From Euborellia annulipes (taxonomy: Eukaryota > Arthropoda > Insecta > Dermaptera > Anisolabididae): DNA of 64,000 nucleotides. The stretch is taken from assembly GCA_023213315.1 (NCBI GenBank), contig JAKCPI010008029.1, forward strand, positions 1 through 64,000, read 5' to 3'. Numbering within the stretch: position 1 is the stretch's first letter; each line of letters opens with the position of its first letter. The position numbers and the translations under genes are program-made. Of the stretch, positions 26,901 to 38,900 are shown piece by piece. The notes under the pieces are model-generated. The model was not told the DNA's origin. It saw nothing but the letters and a program-made list of their open reading frames with translations, and ran no database searches.

Positions 26901-29900
26901 AGTGGACTCTATAAAGTCCAGAGAAACGTGAAAGTGCGTGAAATTATATATTCTACGGAACAAGTACCTGAAAAATGTTTTTCCACTGAATATATCACTT
27001 TGTTATGCTAACATCTACAGTATTTACGTTTCAACTGCCTGGGCGTCATTTGCATAGGGAATACAGCGCATCCTTTTGGCAACATTTGCAACTAATTTTG
27101 AAACTTCTGTATCAGATTTATAATTTTTCGAAATTAACAAAATTTTGCTTCATTCTTCACCAGATCTTTGTTTTCAAGTGATTTAATTTTAAAACAGTGA
27201 GTCCTTTGGTGGACACTATATTAAATATTCAAATGTCAAATTCAATAAAGTATTTATTATTAATTAATTAAGACAAATGGAATAATATTTAAGAATTCTA
27301 CTAAAAAGAAAAAGAAATACTTAAATACTATTCTCAAAAAATAATTATTCTTTTTCTTTAATTAATTAATCAATTAATCACCTTCTCTCTTTTTCTCTCA
27401 TTTGTCAATAATATTCACTCTCTCTTTCTTTCTTTTTTTCACTTTTCCAATCTAAAATTCTCTCTTTTTATATCTCTTTTCTTTTTGGAATTTGTTTGGA
27501 ATTGTTGTTGTTTTGTTGTTGTTGTTGTTATCGAATTTTTTTGATCTTCGCCTTCATTCAGGATCATCACGTAACTACTTTACTACTATGTTTAAGTGTG
27601 TGTGGGTGTGTTTATTGACACAAGTTGTGTGTGTCAGTGGGTGGGTGGGTGGATTATTTTTTTTTTTATGCATGCCAATGTCAATGTCTTTTTTGCATGC
27701 TTTTCTAGATTAGCAAAATCACCGAATTTTTTGACATTGGTGAATATATCTAGAGCTCACAAAGATCCCCGAAAATTAATAATTAATTATGAATATCAAC
27801 CAGGAAAAGGAATTTGTCTTCGATTCTACGAATTTCAAGATCGATCATCCTTAAAATAATTTTTTTTTTGGGTCATAATTACCTATTTAAAGCAAAATCT
27901 TCTTTTTTTTCAATGATATTTTAATACTGATTTCGCGTGTTTCAAATTTCTAGAAAAATAAGGAAAATCGATCTGATTATTTATAAATTATTAACCAACA
28001 TTTCTCAACAGTGAATTCTGTCTATTTCTGTATTTAATAATATAATCTTATTCAAATATCCTTAGAATTAATCATTCCTAGTCTCCCTCGATGGCTGATT
28101 GTTTTTCACCTTTTCTACAGCAAATGTTTTTATTTTATTTAACCTTCTAAGTGTTAAGTTTTAAATAAACTCATAATTTTTTTTTATTTAAACAAAAAAC
28201 TAATGAAATTTTAACCGACCTGACTAACTTTATCATTCATTATTAAATTTATTCCTTCAAAAGATGGAGAGCTTTTTTAATAAAAGTGTTGGAATGTTTA
28301 AAAAGCGAAAAAACATTCTGGAAAGCTAATCCGAAATTTAATTTGTGATTTGTTCATAAAAAGATGTTGGAATTTTAGTTTTTTGTTCATATATAAAAAA
28401 AATATTCGGCCAAGAGTGTTGGATCTTTATTTACAGTCTTTCTTTTTTTATTTTACTATTGAAGGCTGAAATAATTTAAATTAATAAAAAATTTATGATG
28501 AATTTTAAATTAATATAAATTTAAATCTAATTTTTTGTGGTGGTTTTAATTTTTATTTTACGGTGAATTTTATACATTTCTCGTTTTATGTACGTAAAAC
28601 TAAATTTATTTTATGTATTTTGATTAGTATTCAAAGGCCTTTCACATTATTTAAGATTTCTCTGTGCATTAATACAATTATGATTATTAAGATTGTATTA
28701 TTATTGGAGTTTTTAATTATAGACCACATTTGTTATTAATTATTTATTAAAAATATAAATACTGTACAACGTTTCAACTGTTTAGGGGTTAGTTCATTTT
28801 ATTTTTAATAAATAATTAATAACAAATGTGGTCTTTAATTAAAAACTCCAATAATAACATTAAAATAATCTTATTCTATTTTGATCATTTTACTAATTAC
28901 TCAAATTTAAAAGTACTCTCAAGACTGATTTTTTTTTTTTTTTTTATTTTTTACTATTTTACAAAAAAATGTACCCCTTTTTCACCGAGTTTAATCAAGG
29001 AAAAATATTTTTACTGAAGGGTCGTCTTAGAATTAAAGATTTTCCAAAAAAATTATGGCTTAGCAAAGAGATGCAAAATTCTATTGAGTAAATAATTGAA
29101 AGAAAATATGAAGAAAAATAATGAATTTTTTATTTAAAAATTTTATGAGATTCAAATCTATAAGTGTAATTGAAAAAAATTCCATCTCTTTAGAAAATTA
29201 GTGACGGGGTATTTAATAAATGACTGATATGTGCTTAAAATGCATTCGCACTTGCTTTCAAGAAGGTTGGCCACCTCTGTTCTAAAAAATACTCAATTCG
29301 TCTTAAAAAATATCCATAGAACTAGCCACTGTGAAAAAAGAGAAAAATTTACAGTAGAGTCTTGCTAGTCCGGACTTCGACTACTCCGGCATACCGGCTA
29401 ATCCGGCATGTTGAAAAGGGATATTGCTGCAAAAGAAAAGGGATAATTTAATAAATAAATGAGTGATTCAAAGCAAAAGTGGATCAAGTTCAAATATAAA
29501 CAATTGGTAAATTATTCGGTGTAACAATGAACCATGTCTGGATTTCAATACTAATCCTCCAGAGTGCAGCAGTTCCTTGAAGGAAAAAAAAATCTGAATA
29601 TAAAATTTAAAATGTGTACTTAGATAAAGTATAATTTAAGTTCTTAATGATTGCTGAGATGTAAATAAATAAATGTTGTATATTTTACGAGGAATTAAAT
29701 AAAAAAAAAAATAATTAAGAATTCATTTTACTAATTAAAATTCAAAAAGGAATTTTTTAAAAAATTCAAATATTTTTTTTTAAGATCTCTTTCGGTATCC
29801 TAGGCCATTTGGACCCCTTCTCTATTAAATTTAATTGAAATAAATTTTTTTTCGGATGAGACGAGTGCGAACTCTTGACCCTTAGCACAAAAGGCAAGAA

Positions 29901-32900
29901 CTCTAAACCCTTCTGCCGTTTCATATGTCATCATTTCAATTCATTTCAAAATTCTTTAAGTCGATTTTTATAATTATATTAAAGGGGTTGAAAAATTGAA
30001 AAAATCTTTTTTCAATTTATTTTACATAAATCGAGGCCAAATAAATAGAAAACATTAAAAAAAATAGAGTTGATTAATATTTTATTATATTAAGGGTTGA
30101 TTAGAGATGAGATGAAGGGTTGATTATTTAAGAAAGGCCTTGGAATATTCCAAATCACTTTTTGATATTTTTTTCCATCTCTAAATACAGTTAGATTAGA
30201 GCAAAAGGTATTTTTTTATTTTTAATAAAAAGGGAATTGTTATTTTCATCTGTTTTATTCCTATACAAACAGAGAGAGACAAGTCTATCTCGTTCAGTCG
30301 AGAGCGTGGCCGAGATGCAGGCGCTGCTCTTTTTTTTTGTGTTTAAAGTGAATCAAAGTGAATAATTAATTTAGTGCAACTTACCCTGACCACCCCGACA
30401 GCTAACACGCCCCCCTGAGTGTCTTATTAAAGGTAATTAATATGCATTTTATCGTTGAAAAAAAAATTGATAAAAACAAATAATTTGGCTCCGAAAAACG
30501 ATTCTTTTAAAATGAAATTAAATATTTCACCAAGGGTGAACCTAATGGAAGAGGGAGGGGGAGTGTACGTGCCATTGAAAAAAAAAATTAATTCATTTTT
30601 TTATTTATTTTTTATGTCATTTACCATTATTATACGGCCTATATTTTTGTTAAAAAAAAGGAGGATGGGGGGAGGGCCCGTTTAGGCCGGATTAGCAAGA
30701 CTCTACTATACTTTTTTATAGAAATATTTTTTTTTATTAAATTTTCCTTCTTTTTTGAATATTATCTTCATTATTAAATTCCATATTAATCAATCTATTA
30801 GTATAGGGATATTAAACAAATTTGTATTTATTAAACAAAATTAATTTGCTATATACATTCCATGTTTTCATTAATATACTTATCGAGATGAGAGGATATT
30901 CCAATTTAATTTGCCAAATAATTGCAAGTTGCTATTAATAAATATTGCAATATAATCAATCCCTTTTAATTTAAATGCTGTTTATTAATAATTTCAATTA
31001 ATTTTCGCACAGAGAAATCTTGAGGAGATAGGCTCTCCATTTCACTTGCAACATAAATATTAGGGTGACCGAAAAAACTCATTTTTTCTATTTCGTAGTT
31101 GTAATATCGCGGAAAAGTTGCGAATTATATAGACAAAAAAAAAAAAAAAATTATCAAAATCGGTTGACATCTTCCGGTGGCGCATAGACCCTAAAGTTTG
31201 ACAAACTATAAAAAAAATTTCTTCGCTAGATCACATGATTAAAGGAAGGATTGGAGAATATGGACCAATTAAAGATGATGTGAGAGGAGTCCATCAATTG
31301 CTGGCTTTTATTCTCCGGTCCTTCTTTGAAAAAAACTTCATTTTTGCGACTATTTTTTGAATTTAAAACCGAAAACAAGGGTATTATATTTTCGTGTAAG
31401 CTTGAGATTTACTTGTCGGTATTTGGAGCAGATGGTACGCTGTAGGGGGTAATAAAAGACAAATTTTTGGTTTGGCTTTTAATGGGGAAAATTAAGTAAA
31501 TTAAGATAATTAAGTTTCCGCATTAAAAGCCAAACCAAAAATTTGTCTTTTATTACCCTCTACAGCAGGGGTGGGCAAAAGCCGGCCCGCGGGCCGGATC
31601 CGGCCCTTTTGCTTACTTTATCCGGCCCGTTGAAAAATCCCTTTTATGCGATTTTGTTGAAATCAACAGTATTAGTGTGCGTAGTATGCATATAAATAAT
31701 ATAGAGTATTATAATTTCGAACAGCCGTAACCATATCCCTACAGTTATGTATGCAACATACTAGGTCTGTTCGATTATAATCTTTCATTTTCTTTAAAAA
31801 TTACGGAACATATTTTACTGGGCACAAATTGTTTGTCTGTACACCCAAGTAAGACAATTTATTATTACTATTATCTATTATTAACTGTAAAATTTCTTTG
31901 TCCAAATGCTTTAAAATGATACTTATAGTGTTTTTGTCAAAAAAATTTGGGCAGGGAAAAAACTCCACCCAAACATTCGCGTGTGGAAAGCGTACGCGGT
32001 ATAGTCCTCCGGCCCGGGAGACATTTTGAAAATTTCATTTTGGCCCGCGCTTAAAAGTATTTGCCCACCCCTGCTCTACAGCGTACCATCTGCTCCAAAT
32101 ACTGACAAGTAAATCTCTAACTTACACGAAGATATTTTTTTAATTTTTGAATTCACACCAAAATAAAACACTATGTTCTTAAGATTTAAACTTTCGACCG
32201 TTGGTTCTCGTTGAAACATTTTGTAAATTAAAATTAAATACACAAATTAAACACTAGGTTATTTGTTTCAAAGGTTTTATTAATTAAAAAATTAACACTT
32301 GATACGTATTTCGACAATTCCTTGTCATCATCAGAAGTGATTCCATTCTATTCTATGTTCTTATTGATCTGTATCAGGATGAAGTAAGAAAAGCAGCTAG
32401 TATTTATTTCATTTATTTAATACCCATTAGGCTGACGTTTCGATCTCGGTAATTTTAAAATTTATCCTTATGCTTGCTATGTTGTAGCTCTGAAGATGGT
32501 CTCGACCGAGACCGAAACTTCAGCCTAATGGGTATTAAATAAATGAAATAAATACTACTTTGCTTTTCCTTCTTCATCCTGATACACGTCAACAACTTTT
32601 ATCCAGCTATAAATCTACTTTTTTCTACAACTATGTTCTTATGTTCAAAAATAAAAATATTGTAAGTAAATAGGGCTATTACGTTAAAAAAAAGTATATT
32701 AGAGAAAAAAAAAAAACTTAAAAATGTAAAATTTTCATTATTTTGTCAAATTTCAGGGCTTATGCCCGACCGGAAGATATGTTCTAAACCAAATTAAAAC
32801 ACAATATTTTTAGATTCTTTTTGAAGACATTACAAACTATTATTTCGAAACAAAAATTTAATAAAAAATAATGAGAAGTTTTTTTTTTTTTTTTTCATAT

Positions 32901-35900
32901 TTTGGCAAATTTTAGGGCCTAAGCGCGACCGGAAGATGTCAACCGATTTTGATAATTTTTTTTCCTTTGTCTATATAATTCGCAACTTTTCCGCTCAATC
33001 ACAGCTTCGAAATTAAAAATGAGTTTTTTTCGGCCCACCCTAGTAAATATATTGGGTAGTGGGATGATGTGCTTGCTACCATCTCCTCCATGAATGTTGC
33101 GTGTTCCTGGTGGTTTTGTGTGGCTCCTTGATGCCCAGTCACCCAGAATGGGTGATTGTGCATCTGGTGAGGTTTTGTGTGTATCTCTCTGGCCGGGAAA
33201 ATGGAAATAAGCGATGGGGGCAACCTCCAGGCCTCCGCAGTCTTCGCCGGCGAGCCGATCACCGGAAGGAGCGCCGGATGGTCCTTCGCTTACGTCGACA
33301 TCCGCCTCGGCAGCTACGGCCCCTGTGCAGCCTCGAAGAAGGTTGAGGACCCCCGTGTGGGCCAGGTCCGCCCCTGTCCCCCAATTGTCCTCTTGGCTGT
33401 GACCTCTGCCCTCTGGCTCACGCTCCGATACTTTCTTCTCTCTTCACACATTATTATTATTATTATTGACAAAAGTAAAACTCCAAATATCAATTATGGA
33501 TCTCTGAATAGAAAACAAGAAATCTTAGTTAAAAACCAATTTTTAAATTGTTATTTTTACGGGTAGTAAAAATTTTCAACTCGGAAAATTTTTACAATTT
33601 TTTTTTTTTTTTTTAATTATTTGTTTAAATATAAATATATGGCCTTAACATTCGCTCAGAGGTAGAGCATTAGCTTCTGATGCCTGAGGTCGTGGGTTCG
33701 GATTCCGTCCCAGGCGAAAAAATTTATTTCAATTGAAATAGATTCTAATCAATTGAAATAAAAAGGGACGAGGTCTAAATGGCCTCAGATGCCTAAAAAG
33801 ACCTTTTTTTAACTCAAGCTCTTTTTCGGCTTTTCAACTCTATCCCGGGTTACGAACCCGCGATCCTTGTTACAAATGGCCAGCTTTCTAACCACTAAAC
33901 CAAGGTCCGAGGGCGAAAAATACCTTAAACAAATTAATAAAATCTATACGAAGTCTCTTCGTCGTATTCCTGAGGTAGAGATCTCGCTTCTTGTGCTATA
34001 GCGGTGCCAACTGAAATATAATATTTGAAAATAGTGGCCAGGTCGCTAGACCTTAAGAAAACGCCCTCACTTTTAGTGATTTCGAGTTACCCGTGCTAAG
34101 ATTGGCACTTCTTTGTTAGGGCAATCTTTTATCTTTGTCATGGTATTTTTCTAAGTTAATTCAACATTTTTTTACTAACGAATAGATATTCTTTTTTTCT
34201 TGTGTCAGAGATTCATTTTGGATACCAACAATTTCTAGCTTATTTGATTTTCTTCTTGAAATCAGTTGATTCCAATCGATGATCCATTTATCGTTTTTCC
34301 ATATGCAGGTCGCATTTTAGACTCTATTTGCCTATGAAACGTATCTCGACCCTTTCTTTTGTTTACCTTTTTAAATCCTATGCAAAAAAGAATATAAAAA
34401 CTTCCCCCAAGGCGGTTTTAAATGGAATATATTTAGAAAAGAAAGCAGGAATTTAAATCGGGCTTTTGTATTATTTATAATTGCACTTCTATTGTCAGGA
34501 AAATTCAAGATCTTGTCAACATCAAGTGCGTGACTAACAATAAAAAAATTCATCAAATTTCTTTCTTTAAATCTATATCTATACTATTATATGAAAGGCA
34601 AAATATGTTTGTATAGGCTCCGAAATCAATGGGCGGATTTTTTTCTTTTTTTATATTTCGGAGATGGTTTTTGACAATTTTTTGACAGTGAAAAAATTTC
34701 AATTCATTTTTTTTTTAGATTTCGAACCAAAATACTATCATTTGAATACAACAAAATTCAATTCAGAGAGATTATTTAACAAGCTCATCAAATTATGTTG
34801 AATAATTGCTTTCCGGATATTAAAAAAAAATGAAATAATCGGCTTATTTACTTTAACAAATTTCGACGGTTTAATTTAATATTCCTCTGCTTTCTTTAAA
34901 AAAAAAATATTTTTTATCACTACATCGATTGGAATCAAATGATTTTTTAATAGAAACTCAACCTCCGATAGTTTAGTTACTTAGCTTGATAGGTAGTTAG
35001 GTACTTAGTTACTAGGTAGGTAGGTTACTTACTTACCCCGCCCTTGTAATATTTAGGAGCGCACTTTGTAAGTTCTGGCATAAACTAATTTCAAAAACTC
35101 CTATTTTTTGTAGTCCTAAAATATTTCTGATTCTTCGCAGGAATACGCATGCCTATTTGCAGACGCTTTGGTTCTCTTTGTTTGTTCTTTGTTCTGTTTG
35201 TTCGATGTTTGTTCGATGTTTACAGCGTTTGTTTCGCCGCCCTGAATCCGGACTGCGCTCGACCTAAAATGAGTAGACGTTTTTTTTTTTTAATTGAGTG
35301 ATTCTTCTTTTATTTTTTATTTAGTTCTGAAATCGGTCTAAAATGACAATTTTTGTCGGCAAAAGCATGATGATTTTTTTTTCGGTAGTTCGTAAGCATG
35401 CCCCCCTCCCCCCTTAAAAAAATTCTGTATTTTCTGTTATTTGGTTAAATTGGAAAATTGTTTTATTTTTTTCGCTTGATATTTTGTCAGCCATTTTCAA
35501 ATTATTGATTTCTTCAGGATGATTTAAAGCCAGCGAGAGAGATTTCTTATTATTTATGTATTGTTCTTTCGATTCGAATAAAATGAATAATTTTTTTTTA
35601 AATGTCATTTGAGATGATTTCTTTTTGAATTTTGACAACAAAAAATATTTCACTCAAAATTTTTACTTTTATTATAGGATTTTATATAAGAAAAATTTCG
35701 GGTTTGATTATTTGAACTCTGCCAAAGAATTTTTTATTTAAACAAACTCTGACATCTCTTCAATTTTTTTTATTATCAATTGAACAGCAATAGAATAACT
35801 GTAGTTACTTCTTTTTTTCTTTTAGTGTTTTTAATTTAATTTTTAAATTATCATATACAATACATTTTTGGAACTAACATTGTAAGTTCTTTTACGCGGC

Positions 35901-38900
35901 TTACAGTAGGCTGAATTGACAGAAATCGTCTCGTAACTCCTCCCTGCGTAACATAAAAGCGTAACAATAAATTCAAAGTTGAAGAAAATGCTTGAGGAAC
36001 TTCGTTCCTAGGGGGGTCCCGACCCCACACGTTGACTTTTTTTAATTTGTGCCCTTTCGACTGCCGAGTTTTGAAGGCTCCAAGTCATATATTCCCATTG
36101 TTTCAACTAGAGCCTACGGCTGATTGTTGAGATTTAAATATTTTAATATTATTGCCCAATAGCTCTGAAAGTGGTAAACAAGACTCACTAATAGATTTTA
36201 AGATTAGATGAGTTATTAATTATGGATCCGGAGCTTAGTAAAATTTCCATTTTTCCCTCTTGCGAAAACCATTTGATTATGAAAAATAATCGATTATTTT
36301 TTAAGAGAATAATCGGTAAATAATCGATTAATCGATTATTTTGCACAGTCTTAGTTGTTACTAAAAATTGATTACTCCACTCTAGAGGGGATTTGGAGCA
36401 ATAAACCTCAAAAGTGATATAAGTGGGCTGCCTATCTTTAGGCAAAACAAAAACGAACAACTTAAATCATTAGTAAAACTTTTCAATTTTTGAAAAGTCC
36501 GAGGCTTCTAAATTTATTTCATTTCGGTTATATTTAGGATCATCTTCAGAGTGTCTATTCGATTCTTATTATTACATCTCCCCTTAAATATTTTATAGAC
36601 TTGAATATTTTACCTGGATTTTTAATTCGATCAAAAATATAAATTGAGTAGCATTTCTTTGAATTTTATTTAATGAAAAAAGCAGACGTGCGTTATTAAA
36701 AAAATAAAAATAAAATTACTCTCTGGCTTTAAGTTCTAATTTATAAAATGTATTCTTTTTTTTCTGAATTAATACTTCATTAATTTTTTTTTTTTTTAAG
36801 AATTAATTTTTACCAAATAGCAGACTAATTGTCTTTTTCTCTTCTCTCTCTCATTTACTCTTTTCATCTTTCTCTCTCTCTCTCTTTCTCTTTCTCTAGC
36901 TAAACTGATTTAATCAAGAGGCATGTCCAAAAAAACCCTCAATCCTTAGTCCCCGCCAATTTGACCTCATTTTGCTCTTCTCTGAACTGATTATGACCAC
37001 CTTTCTTTTCTTTTTTTTTTCTTTATGTTGGATTGCTTAGAACCGCCGGGGAGCCTGAGGCCCAGAACCTAGAACCAAGATTCATATATAGGTGTGTGTG
37101 AGAGAGCGTCTGCGAATTTTGTATGCGCCTTGAGAATTCACCCCATGCATGTCAGGATTGATTGCTTAAGAGCAGCGTCCGGTTTTTGGGCTTTTTTTTG
37201 TTATTTCCTTTTTCTCTTCAGTTTTTTTTTGTTCTAACTTGTTTGAGTTTGTTTTATTAAAAAAAAATATTATAAGAGAAAAGTTTAATATTCTAGAGAA
37301 ACATAATATAAAAAAATTAGCCCTTGTTATGTTACTATCTCAACTAACAGCTACCGGTACATTATAATAATCTTTCTTATTTATTTTATGATAATAAGAT
37401 ATTCCTTTCTTAGAATATTCTTATTTTTTAATTTAACAATGAAACACGAGAGCCCCTGGTTGCATAATAATAAAAATTTGGCGTGACTGGTTTCACAACA
37501 CAACTTTTAAAATAAGGAATAAAGAAAAGAGCGATTGCTACGTTTATTTCGTTTATCGATTTTTTGAGGAATTTTGTTGGCACGCTTCAGCCCTGAGGAT
37601 GGTCGTGTATCTGACCGAAACGTCAGCTTGAATAAATGAAATAAACGCAGCTACGATCGCTCTTTTCTTTATTCCTTACTACAAGATCTACTCAGCTATC
37701 CAACTTACTCTAATACAACTTTTAAAGTTGTTTTCTGTGCTAGTCACACCAGATTTTTGTGTCGGCATATACGCGTATTTTCCGGCAGTAAATTAGAATT
37801 CAAAATGTAAATATTTAAACATAGAGAAATAGTTATATTTTGTTACTTTGACAGTTAACTATTTCTCCTTTCTTTTCTATGAAGTACAAGAGTAAAATGT
37901 GCTTCAAATAATTTTGAAAGCAAAATGAGAATATACATTTGAAAGAGCATCTAAAAAATAATTGATTTTTGAATTTTAATCAAATTCGTTAAAGCAGATT
38001 TTTAGAAAATCGAAAAAAAACTTAAATAGTAGATCAATAAAGTAATAATACTTTTCGGGCGATTTTATTTAAAAGTTTTAAACTTTCTGCCGCAAGTTCT
38101 CGTTAAAACATCTTATAAATTAAAATTAAATTAAGTTATTTTTTTCAATGATTTTATTAATTAAAAATTAACACTTGATACGTATTTCAACAATTCCTTG
38201 TCATTATCGGAAATTAGAATGTAATCACTTCTGATGATGACAAGCAATTGTCGAAATACGTAACAAGTGTTAATTTTTAATTAATTAAACCTTTGGAAAA
38301 AAAAATAACTTAATTTGTATATTTAATTTTAATTTATTTAAAAGCTTATTTTCGCACCTCCGCTAGGGCACCTAACTTAAATATAAATTTTCAATCTCAT
38401 TGCTTCTTCTTTTTTAGACTGAGAGGACCACAAAACGTGCAAAATTCTCGATTTAAAATGTTTTACATGAATCCAATACTTTGTCTCTATATATTAACAT
38501 GTATCAAATAATTTTCATAACTTTTATTTGATTTCTCTGAAAAAAAGAAAGGAGGAATGGGACGTAAAATATCAAAAGGGTAAGGGATTCCCCGCTAGAA
38601 AAGTTTATTTAACAATTAGATAAAAGATTTATTTTTTCTGGTGATCCCAGGATCGAAAACTCTAACATAAATAGTAAATATTTTTCTTTCCCTTTAATAA
38701 ATAAATTTCATATTTCATTTAATTTTTTCTATGTACCTCTGTTCATTCAAAACAGATTAAGCATTTTTTTTAATGACATTCATTCATTATTAATTTCAAT
38801 TTAAACCAAAATTAAATTAAATGATGCTCTGATAGACATTGAAAAGTTTTAATCAGGCTTCATAGAGAGGGGGTGGTGGAGAGGGTTAAAATGATAAATC

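Larger units (their letters stand above)
31063..33040. mobile_element. TA-flanked fold-back element with nested insertions
   Basis: Inverted ends of about 110 bp: GGGTGACCGAAAAAACTC at the left and GAGTTTTTTTCGGCCCACCC at the right, both next to TA. Subterminal GCGAATTATATAGACAAA and CAAAATCGGTTGACATCTTCC are conserved on both sides. The interior contains a further palindrome centred near 31500 (GCCAAACCAAAAATTTGTC), a hAT-type MITE (31566-32073) and two hammerhead-like elements (32182-32630). TA target and GGGTG ends suggest Tc1/mariner ancestry; no transposase is seen. Confidence 0.7.
37468..38500 (-). repeat. R1 repeat split by two hammerhead-like insertions
   Basis: R1 landmarks on the minus strand appear in three blocks (37468-37511, 37715-38075, 38334-38500). 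The terminal palindrome (CTGGTGTGAC... GTCACACCAAATTT) is interrupted by the element 37512-37714 and the TCGATTTTCT/CTTTTAAA region by 38076-38333. Removing both inserts and one target copy each restores a continuous R1 of about 560 bp. Confidence 0.75.

Noticed and set aside
35890..36130. Possible gene piece in a less AT-rich stretch
   Set aside because: No open frame of note and no recognisable protein or RNA motif; left unannotated.
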